Assembly: GCA_022496805.1 (NCBI GenBank)
Contig: CM040103.1
Coordinates: 23,040,820-23,104,819, forward strand
Length of the DNA stretch: 64,000 bases
Reading direction: 5' to 3'
Origin: Pohlia nutans
Taxonomy: Eukaryota; Streptophyta; Bryopsida; Bryales; Mniaceae
Shown here in pieces: positions 45,435-55,797 of this stretch. Position 1 is the stretch's first letter, and each line of letters opens with the position of its first letter. A program made the position numbers and the translations under genes. The notes under the pieces are model-generated. The model searched no databases and had not been told where the DNA came from. It saw only the letters and a program-made list of their open reading frames with translations.

Positions 45435-46234
45435 TTAACTTGGTGATTCTTTGAAATTTTTGTGCTAATTAAATCTAAGACCTCATTTTTATAAGGCCAC
45501 TTTTGTACTTAAGTCAATGCAATTTTTGCTTGATCAAAATTTCACATACTTCCACATTTGTAATTTTAGAAAAAATATGTCATTTAGTAACACCAAATCA
45601 ACCATTGAATAGGACAACAACTTGATGAAGTATCTCCAAAAAATTGGATGACATTCATTTGAGAAGTGATGAGAAGGTAGGATGAGTTGGAATTTGCCAA
45701 TTTCTAAACGCTGTGACGTTTAGGAGTTAGCACCACACTATCATCTCTAGTAAGTTACACATTTATTTGCCTTCATGTAAGGTAGACGTGCCAATGACCG
45801 CATAGGCAATACCCTAATCCTTACCTATGACAATGTAGAAAGTTACACCATTTCAAATTTTGAAAAATTATGGTATGTCAAGTTGAGATTCCCCCTGAAA
45901 AAATCACACTAAAAAATGTTTTGTACAATAACTTTTATTGCACGTCAAACACATTGGGTATGATTTTTAATGAAAATTTACTAGGAGCCCTTCACCACAC
46001 AACATGCGGTGATTGAGCAGCACCTTACATTTCTATTGGAATTGTGCGGTGAAACTGTACAGTCATTGACATATTTACTATGATTAGAACTGTGCAGTCA
46101 CTAGAACTGTGTGGTCGTTGGCATGCCTACAACAGCCTTATAAATTAAACCTATGGTTTGTTAGAATTACCGTAGGTAACCAAGGTTCACTATACTAGAG
46201 TTAATAGTTGTAGTCGTTTACTTGCACTAACCTA

Positions 46235-46712
46235 ACATAACATTCCGTAGCCTTCAGTGGCTCTACCTTGTTCTTGACGAGAATGTGCAACAAATTTTGT
46301 ATTATCATCCAAGAACAATCAGTAGCTACCCATGTTTCTTACACGTGGAGTTTTGGAAAAACTAGAAGGGAAGGTATTCATGCATGGTCTTTGCTGACAC
46401 ATTCCCATATGTTTCTCACTTTTAAAGAGAACAACATTATAAGTATTAATAATTTAATCAAAGAATGTTATGGTGCATGGCTAACCAATAGAAAATGGAC
46501 AACCTGAACAAAAAAAAATCCTTGAACACTCTGCCACTTCTTGTCCCTCCATTGACAATAGTTTATGACCTCTATACTTCCTTCCCCACCCTCCCCACTC
46601 TTTGAAAAATGGAAAAGAAAGGGCTACACACAATGGATGGAAATCACATGATGCATTACAAATCACTAGATAGATGAAAAAGCATAGTCCTTGAATGCTA
46701 CTGAATGTTATG
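46235..46712. mobile_element. Foldback MITE with CATAACATTC(A/C)GTAGC ends
   Basis: CATAACATTCCGTAGCCTTCA on the left is mirrored by TGAATGCTACTGAATGTTATG on the right (about 478 bp). A solitary similar end occurs at about 19776. Flanking duplications are not clear. Confidence 0.5.
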
Positions 46713-47189
46713 AGTGTCCATATTCAATACAAGCAAAGGCGTTGTTTCTCACTCTAAAGGATCCTGTTCATTGCCGCTTTTCACTACACGTGCTTGTCCT
46801 ACATGACAAATCGCACTCACCAAATCCAACTAAAAAATTGGTGAGTGCGAAGTCGCGCCGTTTGACTCCCAGAAGGAGCGAAGAGCGACGCCTTCTGCCC
46901 AAATACTCCTTGTGTTAGTGTACACAAGTTAGCTCTGCTGTGCAAACTCTCTCATTTCTGACTCCACAGATTCTTTCATGGTTGTATCTTCTTAGACATA
47001 TGTGCATTTATTCTTCTCCAACCAACCTAGGAACCATGACTTGGCAATCATCAACATAATAATCCTCGTTTCATACCATTACAAATGATGTAATTACTTG
47101 ATAATGGCTACTGTGGGTTACTTTTACTAGTTTCTGGTTACTAAAGTGTCTATTCCCGGAAGGAGAGAGTAGTCTTGTACCAATGTTCC

Positions 47190-47275
47190 TTTGTCCGGTG
47201 GGCATTGGCTCATTGTCAAGACGAACAGACACTTTATTCATGCCGGCCTCACAAGAGGACCGGAGTTTCTATCTA
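47190..47275 (+). mobile_element. Short retroposon-like element, copy 4
   Basis: TTTGTCCGGTGGGCATTGG, GAACAGACACTTTATTCATG and GGACCGGAGTTTCTATCTAT match the copy at 5719-5816 closely. No flanking duplication was found here. Confidence 0.5.
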
Positions 47276-47948
47276 TGTGCATTTGTTCCAAGCTTCATCC
47301 TTGTTTACTCCAGGATAGACTACGGTAGTATATCTTCTAAGTTCACTAGGCAGGACAAGCAAGGATACTTGTTGATTTCAGGCACTAGCTAGGGCAAGCT
47401 TGCAACGTTATCAAACTTGATGCACTGAAATTCAAGGTTCTCATTTCGAGGTAGGAGAAGGCACATAGTAAGTATTGCAACCATTTTGAAGCTAGTTTGC
47501 CCAAGAACTTGAATGATTCTGTTTTCCGAGCTTTGTTCAGATTGGTGATCTAGATTGCGTTTTTCTAACTCTTCTTTATTGTACAGTTGAAAAATTAGAA
47601 ACCGTTTGGAAAGTGTTGAATTACTGAGGACGAAGTTACTTGTTCTTTGAAGATTGTTGCCGACAGAGCAAGTTGATGCCCACATTCCAGACCCGTAAAT
47701 CCTACAAGACAAAGACCAACATTGTCTTATGTGACCAATTGTACTCACCATGTGAGAAGTGACCACTAAGAAATTACTAGTTTTCTTGTAGTGTTGAGAA
47801 AAGGCTTAAATGGCTTTTGTGAGTCACATATCACGTACATGGAAGTTCATGCTGCACTGATTTTAAGCATGAAGTTCTTGAGCTGCCTTGGCCTCGTCCC
47901 TTTCCTAAAAGACAATAATTCTTGACGAACTGAAGGTGTTGAGTACTA
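47276..47948. other. Intergenic stretch without recognised gene
   Basis: A 125-codon minus-strand frame (47389-47766) is present, but it has no family resemblance I recognise. It is left as unsupported. Confidence 0.4.
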
Positions 47949-48198
47949 CACCCTCCGTCCCAAAGAGATTGTCCTAGTTTTTAGCGTGTTTTAATTTAAC
48001 ACATTTTTTTGCCAAATAAACCATCTTAGTACTTGAAAAATGGTCTATCTTCAATAGTAGTATGTAGTTTTTGTATCACTCTTGTTGTCCACCTTGTTTG
48101 AAGTAGACAAAGCTCACGTTTGAAGTATAAAACATAGGACAAATATTGCAAAAAAAAATTTGCCAAAAACTAGGACAATATCTTTGGGACGGACGGAG
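47949..48198. mobile_element. Stowaway-like MITE, copy 3 (intact)
   Basis: It is flanked by TA (47947-47948 and 48199-48200). The ends are CACCCTCCGTCCCAAAGA and, complemented, CTCCGTCCGTCCCAAAGA. It is 250 bp and serves as the uninterrupted reference for the copies at 31187 and 34875. Confidence 0.85.
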
Positions 48199-48266
48199 TA
48201 CTATAGAAGCATCATTTGTTAACAATGGCTTGAAGTGTCACTTTTGTGGAATGATGCCTCTACTTT

Positions 48267-48566
48267 GGCCCACTTTATACTTGGGGACAGATTGAGGGCC
48301 CGCCCGAACTCTTTAAATTTCAACCAATTTCAACCAATAGGATCCCTCAATTCTTTCAAATTGAGCCCAAGGGCTTAATATTAGGACCAGGCCGAAAGGA
48401 ACAATTTTTCCTATATGGCATCCTATGTAGCATGATTTTGGCACCAAATCTTTGGGCCGGTTTGATGAAATCGGGACAAAGTTTGCCATAACCTGAACTC
48501 CAAACTTGGGCTGGATTGAATCGGGCCAGCCTTCCATCCAACTCCAACTTGTGTATAAAGTAGGCC
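48267..48566. mobile_element. Harbinger/Tourist-like MITE, copy 2 (reverse orientation)
   Basis: The ends are GGCCCACTTTATAC and GTATAAAGTAGGCC. The right flank is TTA and the left flank is TTT (decayed). The interior is the reverse complement of 4292-4562, with insertions and substitutions. Confidence 0.75.
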
Positions 48567-48569
48567 TTA

Positions 48570-50143
48570 GCATTGTGGAAAAGGGATCAAGCCATGACAG
48601 TTCAAGAATGCCTTATGCATACATGATTGCTTGCAAATATGATTCCATTCCAACATAATTGTTGTATAGCATTAATTACTTTATTAATACTTTTACCGTG
48701 TGGCATTACATATTTCGTGTAGTAGGCCCTTCTAGATAGAGTTTAGGCTATTACCGATTTCGTAAACCAAAAATACAAAACCAAAATACATGTATGTCAA
48801 CCTGAATGACTATTAATGCATCATCTTTCCTATTGATAAGATATCACACATGCAAGTTCAGGTTCTACATGGAATGCACTTTCCATTACAAGGATCTCTT
48901 GCTCATTAAGTAGGTTGTTTGTTATAAAATTGGTTCAAGAAATTGTTGGAACCTGACTTAAATTATCAACACATGGGGTACACTCCCCATCTAATGAAAT
49001 TTGTTTTACCTCTATCTCCCTCCACACAAACTTGAAGACACTCCCCAATTTACATGTACCCCATCAATACCATCAATACCATGATCATCCCCAATTCCCC
49101 ATTCCATTCTCCCTAGAAATTGCCTAATAAATCCACTTTTTAGTTAAAAGCTGCAGGAGGACCACTCGTATTCCAGGATGTTGGAAGGGAGTGGTTCTCC
49201 TGTAAGGCTGTATCGCACCAAAAAAAAAACACCCTGCTTGAGAGAGGTCGGTGATTCCACAAAACAGTTTTAGATCTAATGAGATAATAGTGACAGCGAG
49301 GCAACTGTCCATAATGTCGATAAAGCAAGTGCAGACAACCTGTTGCATCAATCCAAGCAAATGGGGTCCATGAAACTTGAGGGAGGCGATTATTTCCTAA
49401 GAGGAAAACACCACAGGACCGTAAGAAGTTCCAATTGCAGTGTTTTCATCAAGTAATCAACCAGTACACAAACCAAACCAATGAATGAATGAAAGAATGA
49501 CGATGGTGGACAATCGCACCATTTAACATACCTCTGATCAGTATGGCTTCTCTAAGGGCACATGAACATAGAAATTGCCAGCCGGCTGTTCAGCAATATC
49601 AGTACGCCCTTGAAGCTTCTAGATTCTGAAAAAGGCACTTCATCAGAATCATATTCATTCCACCAAAAATAAGCTACAATGGTTTCATATCAGATGTGGT
49701 AAAGGACTGGAACACAACGTCGTCCAGCCATATCATCAATCTATATATACACAAAAAAATCGTTCCTGCTTAAATAACCGCCAAACATCACGATGAGAGG
49801 AGAGGACTAATCCTAGTTCTTCATTCTCGCTTGTCCCGTAGACCTGATCAATTACAGCCTCCTTTGTTTTTCACTCAGCCCAGATTGAACAAGACTTGCA
49901 AAATGCAGAGTCATTCCCTCTGACCAGTCCAAACACACCATCATTCTGTTGTGCTCAACCATCCGAGTCCTCAGTAAGGGAGGTAAAATGTAGCATTTAG
50001 CATTTCTTATCTCCGGTCAATGTCCCACGTTTCAACTCTGACGCGAGCTTCCCTTTCCAAAAGGGAACTATAGAGCACAGTTCTCTAAATTTAGAGCTTT
50101 GGAAACCCTAGCGCTACAATGGCAGAATTCTGAGTGCGGGCTT
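48570..50143. other. Intergenic stretch including probable OBERON 3'UTR
   Basis: No gene is recognised. The part nearest 50144 should be the 3'UTR of the minus-strand OBERON-like gene. No inverted terminal repeats were evident. Confidence 0.4.
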
Positions 50144-53100
50144 TTATGTTGCCGGAGCAGAAGACGAAGGTTTACTGGGTACAGAGCCTGTGTTTGTAGC
50201 GTTTGGAGTAGAGGGACCCACAGGTGGCATGGTGGAGACCATGCCAACTCGTTCAAACAATCCATGAATCTTGTTAAGAAGTAGCATCTGTGAGGGATCT
50301 GACCCCTTCAGGAAGCGCACAGCATCTGGTCCCTAGATCATGACACACTTCAATAGTAAGAAACAAGGATCATCCGTGCTAACGATGGAAAGGAATCTTA
50401 AATATATCTCTTTAGTTCATTGACTAGGTAATACTAGTCTCAACTCCAAACAGTTTCAAAATTATTCAACTAATCACGAACATTATGAAACTCGTCAATT
50501 TACTGGGTTCCCATACCAGGGCTGTGACAAGATTGTAAATATAGCATCATCTGACCTGGAGCTTGTCAAAGAGAAGACGGCGCTCAGCTTCTGCTTCATC
50601 TAAGCGCAGCTTGAGATACCTTGAACAAAGTCCACCATAGATACATCAATCGCAATTGTCAACAGTCAAAATCAACAACACTGACCCCATATATCCTCAA
50701 AAGTCACGTGCCAGATCATTTATACAGAGTATTGCCAGAAAGATTGGAATCCAGCAACCTATGAAACTAGAGCAGATTTTCAAGATCATTTCAGACCTTC
50801 GCAATTCTGAAAGAAACATTTCCGTATAAATTAGATGGCGCTCGGTTTGAGCTAATCACCTGCTTGCATATTCTTCTTCAACCTTCTCTGCTTTGGCTGA
50901 GACTATTCGCTGAAGGCCCTCAGCCTCTCGCCGCGCTTCATCAGATTTGAACTGGAACATCTCTGCTTCTGCCCTTTTCAGTTTCACAATTGACTCCAAC
51001 TCTTCTATTTGTTGTTTCTTCCTGTGCTTCTCATACTAAACCAGAAAGATGTACAACATCAGTAGGTATACATGAATCCCAAGTTACGATAATCACGACT
51101 TTAGAACTTAATATTTCATTAATCGTTAAAAACATGGTACAGCCTATATTGCTTCCTTTGTAAATAGATTAAGACGGATATTATTAACAAAAGTACAACC
51201 TGGACGCCTTCCACAGACGCAATGCTGTTTCATTTCCAACACCTCCCCATTAGAAAATCCTTGAAAAGGATATACTTTTTGATTTGATACACACCTGCAA
51301 CTCTGTGAGCTCCTGTTTCTTATCCTTAAGCTCACTGTCAGACGATTCAAGCGCAGCTCGGGCTTTCTTCACAAATGCAGCTTTTTCTTCGGTTACACCA
51401 TCTATTTTCGCAATGGCTTCTCGAACAACCTCAGCTACACGGTCACAAACTTGTTTTCTATCGAGGACTTTGCCAGCATCTCTATCCACGTCTTTAGTCT
51501 CCGCATTCTCAGCCTCTGCTAAATTGCGTTAAAAGTTCATGTGAGATCACAACTACCCCAACGATATGACATGTCGCCAATCAACGTAGGGCTCACATCT
51601 GACACTTCAATGCAAAAGGAGGACTGGAAATGCAAGAGAAGACTGACAATGTCCACGTTTCTGATCACATACAAAGTGAGGCAGATCATAGGATCTAACG
51701 AACCTTGAAAAAAGTACAGTATCTCCTTAATTGCAGAACTTGTATCAAGCCCGTTCTTCATCTTCTCTAACACTTCTTGTGACTTCCAGCATAGATGTTT
51801 TCCCCTCGTGTCATCAGCCATATGAAAGATCCTTCGTACATAATCGAGTTCCTTCCCCAGGGAGTCTCTCTCCCAGCGCAGGGCACAGTTTTGAAAAACA
51901 TCTCTAGCCCAGCCTAGAAGTTCAGAAACACTTCCGCAAGCTCTACATCGGAAAATCAATTCAGAAGAACTTGGAACACGGTCAGACCCTGCCTTAGTAC
52001 TCATACCCATGGCTATTGCCCCTTCTCTCATCGCACAATCGGAATGAGTCCAGTGTGAACAAACGTCGCACCCCAGCCAACGGAATGTGTTAGCATCAAA
52101 ATCGAACTTGCTACACATGACACACATGCACTGGTTGCAGAAACCTGACATAGACCTACAATATTCACACGTGCACTCATTGGCTGGGAGCGGACTTCGA
52201 CAGGAGATATTGCGGCAGGTTTTATGGAAGAAAATCTCTACTAGTGCAGTGTGGAACACACTAATGTCAGGAAGAAGAAAGGCCAATATTCCAGTTTTAA
52301 GAGCTACAAATATTTCAAGCTGTGTCCTATGGGCCCGCATAAGTCTTTCAGGTGTTAGATCACGGCGGACGTGTAGTAGCCTTTGCAGGAGAGTGAACTC
52401 TTCTCTACGACTTTGGTTGCTAAGAATATCCCGCACGTCAGCCTGCATGTAAATATCAGTTAGTGGCGAAGGCAAATAGAAATACGATGCAGTAAAGGTA
52501 CAAACATCTGATGAGACGATAGACTAAGGGTCACGTACGCACATTGAAGCGAAACAAAACGAAGTCGGGGATCCGATGCCACAAACAAGAGAGAAGCATA
52601 AACTCAAGTTGACAAGATACCTTAACTTCTTGCGAGCAATATCCAGTCCTACGGTATAATGCATTTCTAGAAGAATTGACACCTAAGATCAAAATAAATA
52701 AAATAGATGTGGTATCATGTTCCTCAGTACCCATCTTTGAGAAATCGGTGGCAATAGTGGACTTCTCATTGAACTATGTGTCTTTGACTGTTTTACACAG
52801 CCTAGGAAATTGACTTGTATTCAAATAATTGTTCAAGGAGAGACGTCACGTCACCTTCAATTCCTCTAGGAATTCATCAGGCTGCTCTCGCATCCGCTGA
52901 GCCATGGTGTCTAGACCTTCCCGCATAATATCCCGTGGTTGAATTCGGTTGGAAGTATTCACCCGCTGGACAACCTTTTGATCTGCCTCTTCATCTACCT
53001 CTTCTACCTCTTCGTTGTGTCCCTGTCCTCCTGTCATGTCTTGCTGGGACACCCCTTGCTGTGTCACATCAATTTAGATTACCGTAACACATTCAGACCG

Positions 53101-53954
53101 TGCACTTCAGCTTGAGCGGATTGTGCCCTCCTCGGAGGTACTTGCAAATATGGAAATCAGTGCTCGAATGTCTGATGATAATATTAAAGACTGTGATTAT
53201 CATATTGCTAATGAGCCACTTAAATTTTGAAGAGGGATTAAAAATTTTGAATTTCATTTAAAGTAAATCCATTAAATATTCCATGCTATAATTGAGTTAC
53301 CTCGATCTTTAAATTCATTAACGGACTATCTGCACACTTAGGCAACAAGTTTGCAGTGATTGCTTTTTTGTCAGGAGACAGTTTGGCCTTTTTGCTACTG
53401 TTCCATGGCTTGAAGAGCAATCCAGGCTCCTTGGATGCTCCTTTCATATTAATATATAGGTAATATTAGGGTAATACACATGTGCTACCTAGGTGCTACT
53501 TAGGCAATACCTGGGTGATACCTAGGTTTAAAGAGGCTACACATCTTGACTCCACGTAGGAAATCTGGCTATTATTCCTTTTCATTTTCCAAAAATCCTT
53601 TGCATCAATTAGCCAGCCCAAATTTCAAGCAGCAATTTGGCTAAAATTAGCAACAACAAAAATCACAGCAAGTTTGAGAGAAAAATGAGATTGATGACGT
53701 ACCGTGGGCCATGTTTCCCTAGAGCTGGCACTCTCGGAGGGCGACTCACGCTGCTGCGAGTTGCCAGCCCAGCCAGGCTCAGTCCCGGCACCTGCACGGC
53801 CGTCTGACGACGCCAGGGACAGCGAGGTTTGCGGATGCGACATCGAAGGCACACTTGCCCGTGGCTGCATTGGAGCGTTACCGTTGTGCAAGCTCCCTCC
53901 TACACTCCGCTCGTGAACTCCCCCGCCTTCGCTGTACGATCGACTCCTCTTCAT
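50144..53954 (-). CDS. OBERON-like PHD-finger protein, 7 exons, 614 aa
   Basis: Exons (minus): 53954-53703, 53058-52855, 52442-51704, 51515-51295, 51035-50860, 50619-50556 and 50332-50144. All have GT/AG borders and continuous phases (1845 nt). OBERON proteins are nuclear PHD-finger chromatin factors needed for root and shoot meristem establishment. The order of regions is typical: a Ser-rich variable N-terminus starting MKRSRSYSEGG; a helical block (LMRAHRTQLEIFVALKTG, about 187-203); the atypical PHD finger at about 254-321 with CMCVMC, C277/C280, H285, C288 and C318/C321; the conserved segment ELLGWARDVF; then a coiled coil from about 410 rich in Glu, Lys and Arg (KQQIEELESIVKLKRAEAEM); and a Pro/Ser/Thr-rich end. 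The length is close to Arabidopsis OBE1/OBE2 (about 570 aa). The start Met is the first in frame after a plausible acceptor (GACAG) of a 5'UTR intron. Confidence 0.94.
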
Positions 53955-54033
53955 CTCTGTCTTGCATACATCAGGGAAAACACGAGACTCAAATCCTCAG
54001 AACCGCAAGCTTTCAAAACACAACACCACACCG

Positions 54034-54136
54034 TCTAGAATGTTGTATCGGGAACCTCCCGTGTATTATCCCATGTAGAATGTAGCCAGGGGGACATTGC
54101 GGAGGTGAGGTTCCCGATACTACATGTGTCCCCCTA
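54034..54136. repeat. Compact double hairpin in OBERON 5' intron
   Basis: GTATCGGGAACCTC near 54045 is mirrored by GAGGTTCCCGATAC near 54112, and AGGGGGACA (54089) by TGTCCCCCT (54127). The origin is unknown; it could be a small MITE remnant. Confidence 0.5.
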
Positions 54137-54725
54137 GACTCCCATCCTGATTAAAATCCTCCACTAAATGGTGCTCAGTACCACCAATTTCCCTTCCACA
54201 TAGATCGCAACAGAGATGCCATGCACAAGTGTGCTTTCCAAGTTTCGTGAGCCACAATTACATCCTCTTATTTCCTCCTGACATCGCCTGTTGTTAAATC
54301 CAAAACTAACAAGAGAAGAGCGCTTTCTTCATCTCCAACAAGCAAAACCTCATGCTCAAATCCAAAGAAACGAAGTCAACATCACACCCTAGCATACGCA
54401 GTTATCCAATTGAACTCCCTCATTTCCAAGACCACATGCATCCACAACCTAAATGCCTCCCTGCGATCTCCTTCCTCAGACACAAAAGAAAAAAAAAGAA
54501 AAAAGAAAAAGCTGCTATTCGCAATAAAAAAAATCAGGTCAAACAAAATCGCAATTATGTTTATTTCACAATATGTACCTGGACTGCATCATACTTATAT
54601 TTGAGAGATATATTCTGTTCTTATTTCAGTTTTCTAAATAAAAATAGCTTTAGAGAAAGAAATAAACACAGCTAGAGTAAGGAAATAAACAAAACAAGCT
54701 CATACTAAATTTAAATAAAGCCGTA

Positions 54726-54966
54726 CCTGGGCTTGCAAATCGTAAAACCCTCGCTCCAGTCCTCTTACAGTCCCGTTAGAGTAAGAAACCTCGCCATCGC
54801 CCGATCGCCGCAACATGAAAGAGAAACAGCATCGCCACAACAGCAAGCAATCGAAACCCAAACGAAAACAGAGCGTGCACTTCGGTCCCGGGCTGGTTAT
54901 GGCGGTCCGCGTCTTGAATTCAGAAGTCCAGTCCCGGTACAATAAAAAGCGACGACGACAAACCAA
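54726..54966 (-). other. Probable 5'UTR exon of the OBERON-like gene
   Basis: A GC-richer block is followed on the minus strand by CAG|GTACGG, a good donor at 54725. The acceptor GACAG just before the ATG at 53954 would complete a 5'UTR intron of about 760 bp. The small frames on both strands here have no recognisable domain. Transcript data would settle it. Confidence 0.4.
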
Positions 54967-55134
54967 AATGGACTTCCAGTCTTAGCACCGAAAATGCCCG
55001 TCGGTCAAAAAGGTGGACGACGACTGCTTCCGTTGCGATGCATCGCCCTCTTTACCAGAAAGCCCCCCAAGTTTCTGCCCCCGAAGACCTTCAGTCCTTG
55101 ACTCTCGTAAAGTGGAAAATCTACGCTCCTTGTA

Positions 55135-55285
55135 GATGCTGGGAAGGCTCGCTGTTTTAGTGTTCCCGACTACCCTAACGAGATCTATATCTGTCCTAGA
55201 TGCTGGACGGCTCACTGTTTTAGTGTTCCCGACTGCCCTAACGAAATCTATATCAGTCCTAGATGCTGGAAGGCTCACCGTTTAC
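55135..55285. repeat. 63-64-bp tandem repeat, 2.3 copies, open on both strands
   Basis: GATGCTGG starts units at 55135, 55199 and 55262, each continuing GTTTTAGTGTTCCCGACT and AACGA(G/A)ATCTATATC. The period is near 63, so both strands remain open and encode 21-residue repeats. It is not recognised as a protein family. Confidence 0.7.
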
Positions 55286-55301
55286 AGTGAAGAAGATAAA
55301 A

Positions 55302-55364
55302 AGATAAAAACTCCGGACCCTATTATAGGCCGGTGTAAATAGAGTGTCTGTTCGTAATGCAAAT
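55302..55364 (-). mobile_element. Short retroposon-like element, copy 5
   Basis: Read on the minus strand, GAACAGACACTCTATTTACA is followed by CCGG..CCGGAGTTTTTATC and a TATC-rich tail, matching 5719-5816. Confidence 0.45.
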
Positions 55365-55446
55365 ACAGTGAAGAACTATAGTGAAGAGTGGCTTTTTACA
55401 ATTGTGTTTAAATTGGCAATTTAGGTATTATTCATTTGTATATTAA

Positions 55447-55794
55447 GGGCCGCTTCACACTATGGCCGAAGGTCAAGAGGCAGTCGATTTTTACCAATCG
55501 GATTGTAAAAAATTAAGAATTCAGCCTCTTGACTCTTCACATTAGAGGTCAAAGTTCAAAGGCCGTCGCCCTTCTGCATGGCAACACTTTTTGACCAAGG
55601 TTGACAAACTCTTGAAGGAAGTTTGAATTGAACAAGAACTGAAACTATAGTCGAGAGGCCGTTGATTTTTTTAAATCAAAAATCAAAACTATATTTCATT
55701 GCCTATTTTTAGCCCATTTCTTTGGAATCTCAACAAAGTTTGGCAACTCAACTCCACGACCTCTCAACTTGGATGCCCTTGTGTGAAGCGGCCC
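55447..55794. mobile_element. Harbinger-like MITE with GGGCCGCTTCACAC ends
   Basis: The inverted ends GGGCCGCTTCACAC are flanked by TAA (55444-55446 and 55795-55797). It is 348 bp and non-coding; duplication length and end sequence fit PIF/Harbinger. Confidence 0.85.
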
Positions 55795-55797
55795 TAA

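Noticed and set aside
54982..55278. 98-codon minus-strand ORF upstream of OBERON
   Set aside because: Its openness is explained by the 63-bp repeat, and no start context or homologue is recognised.
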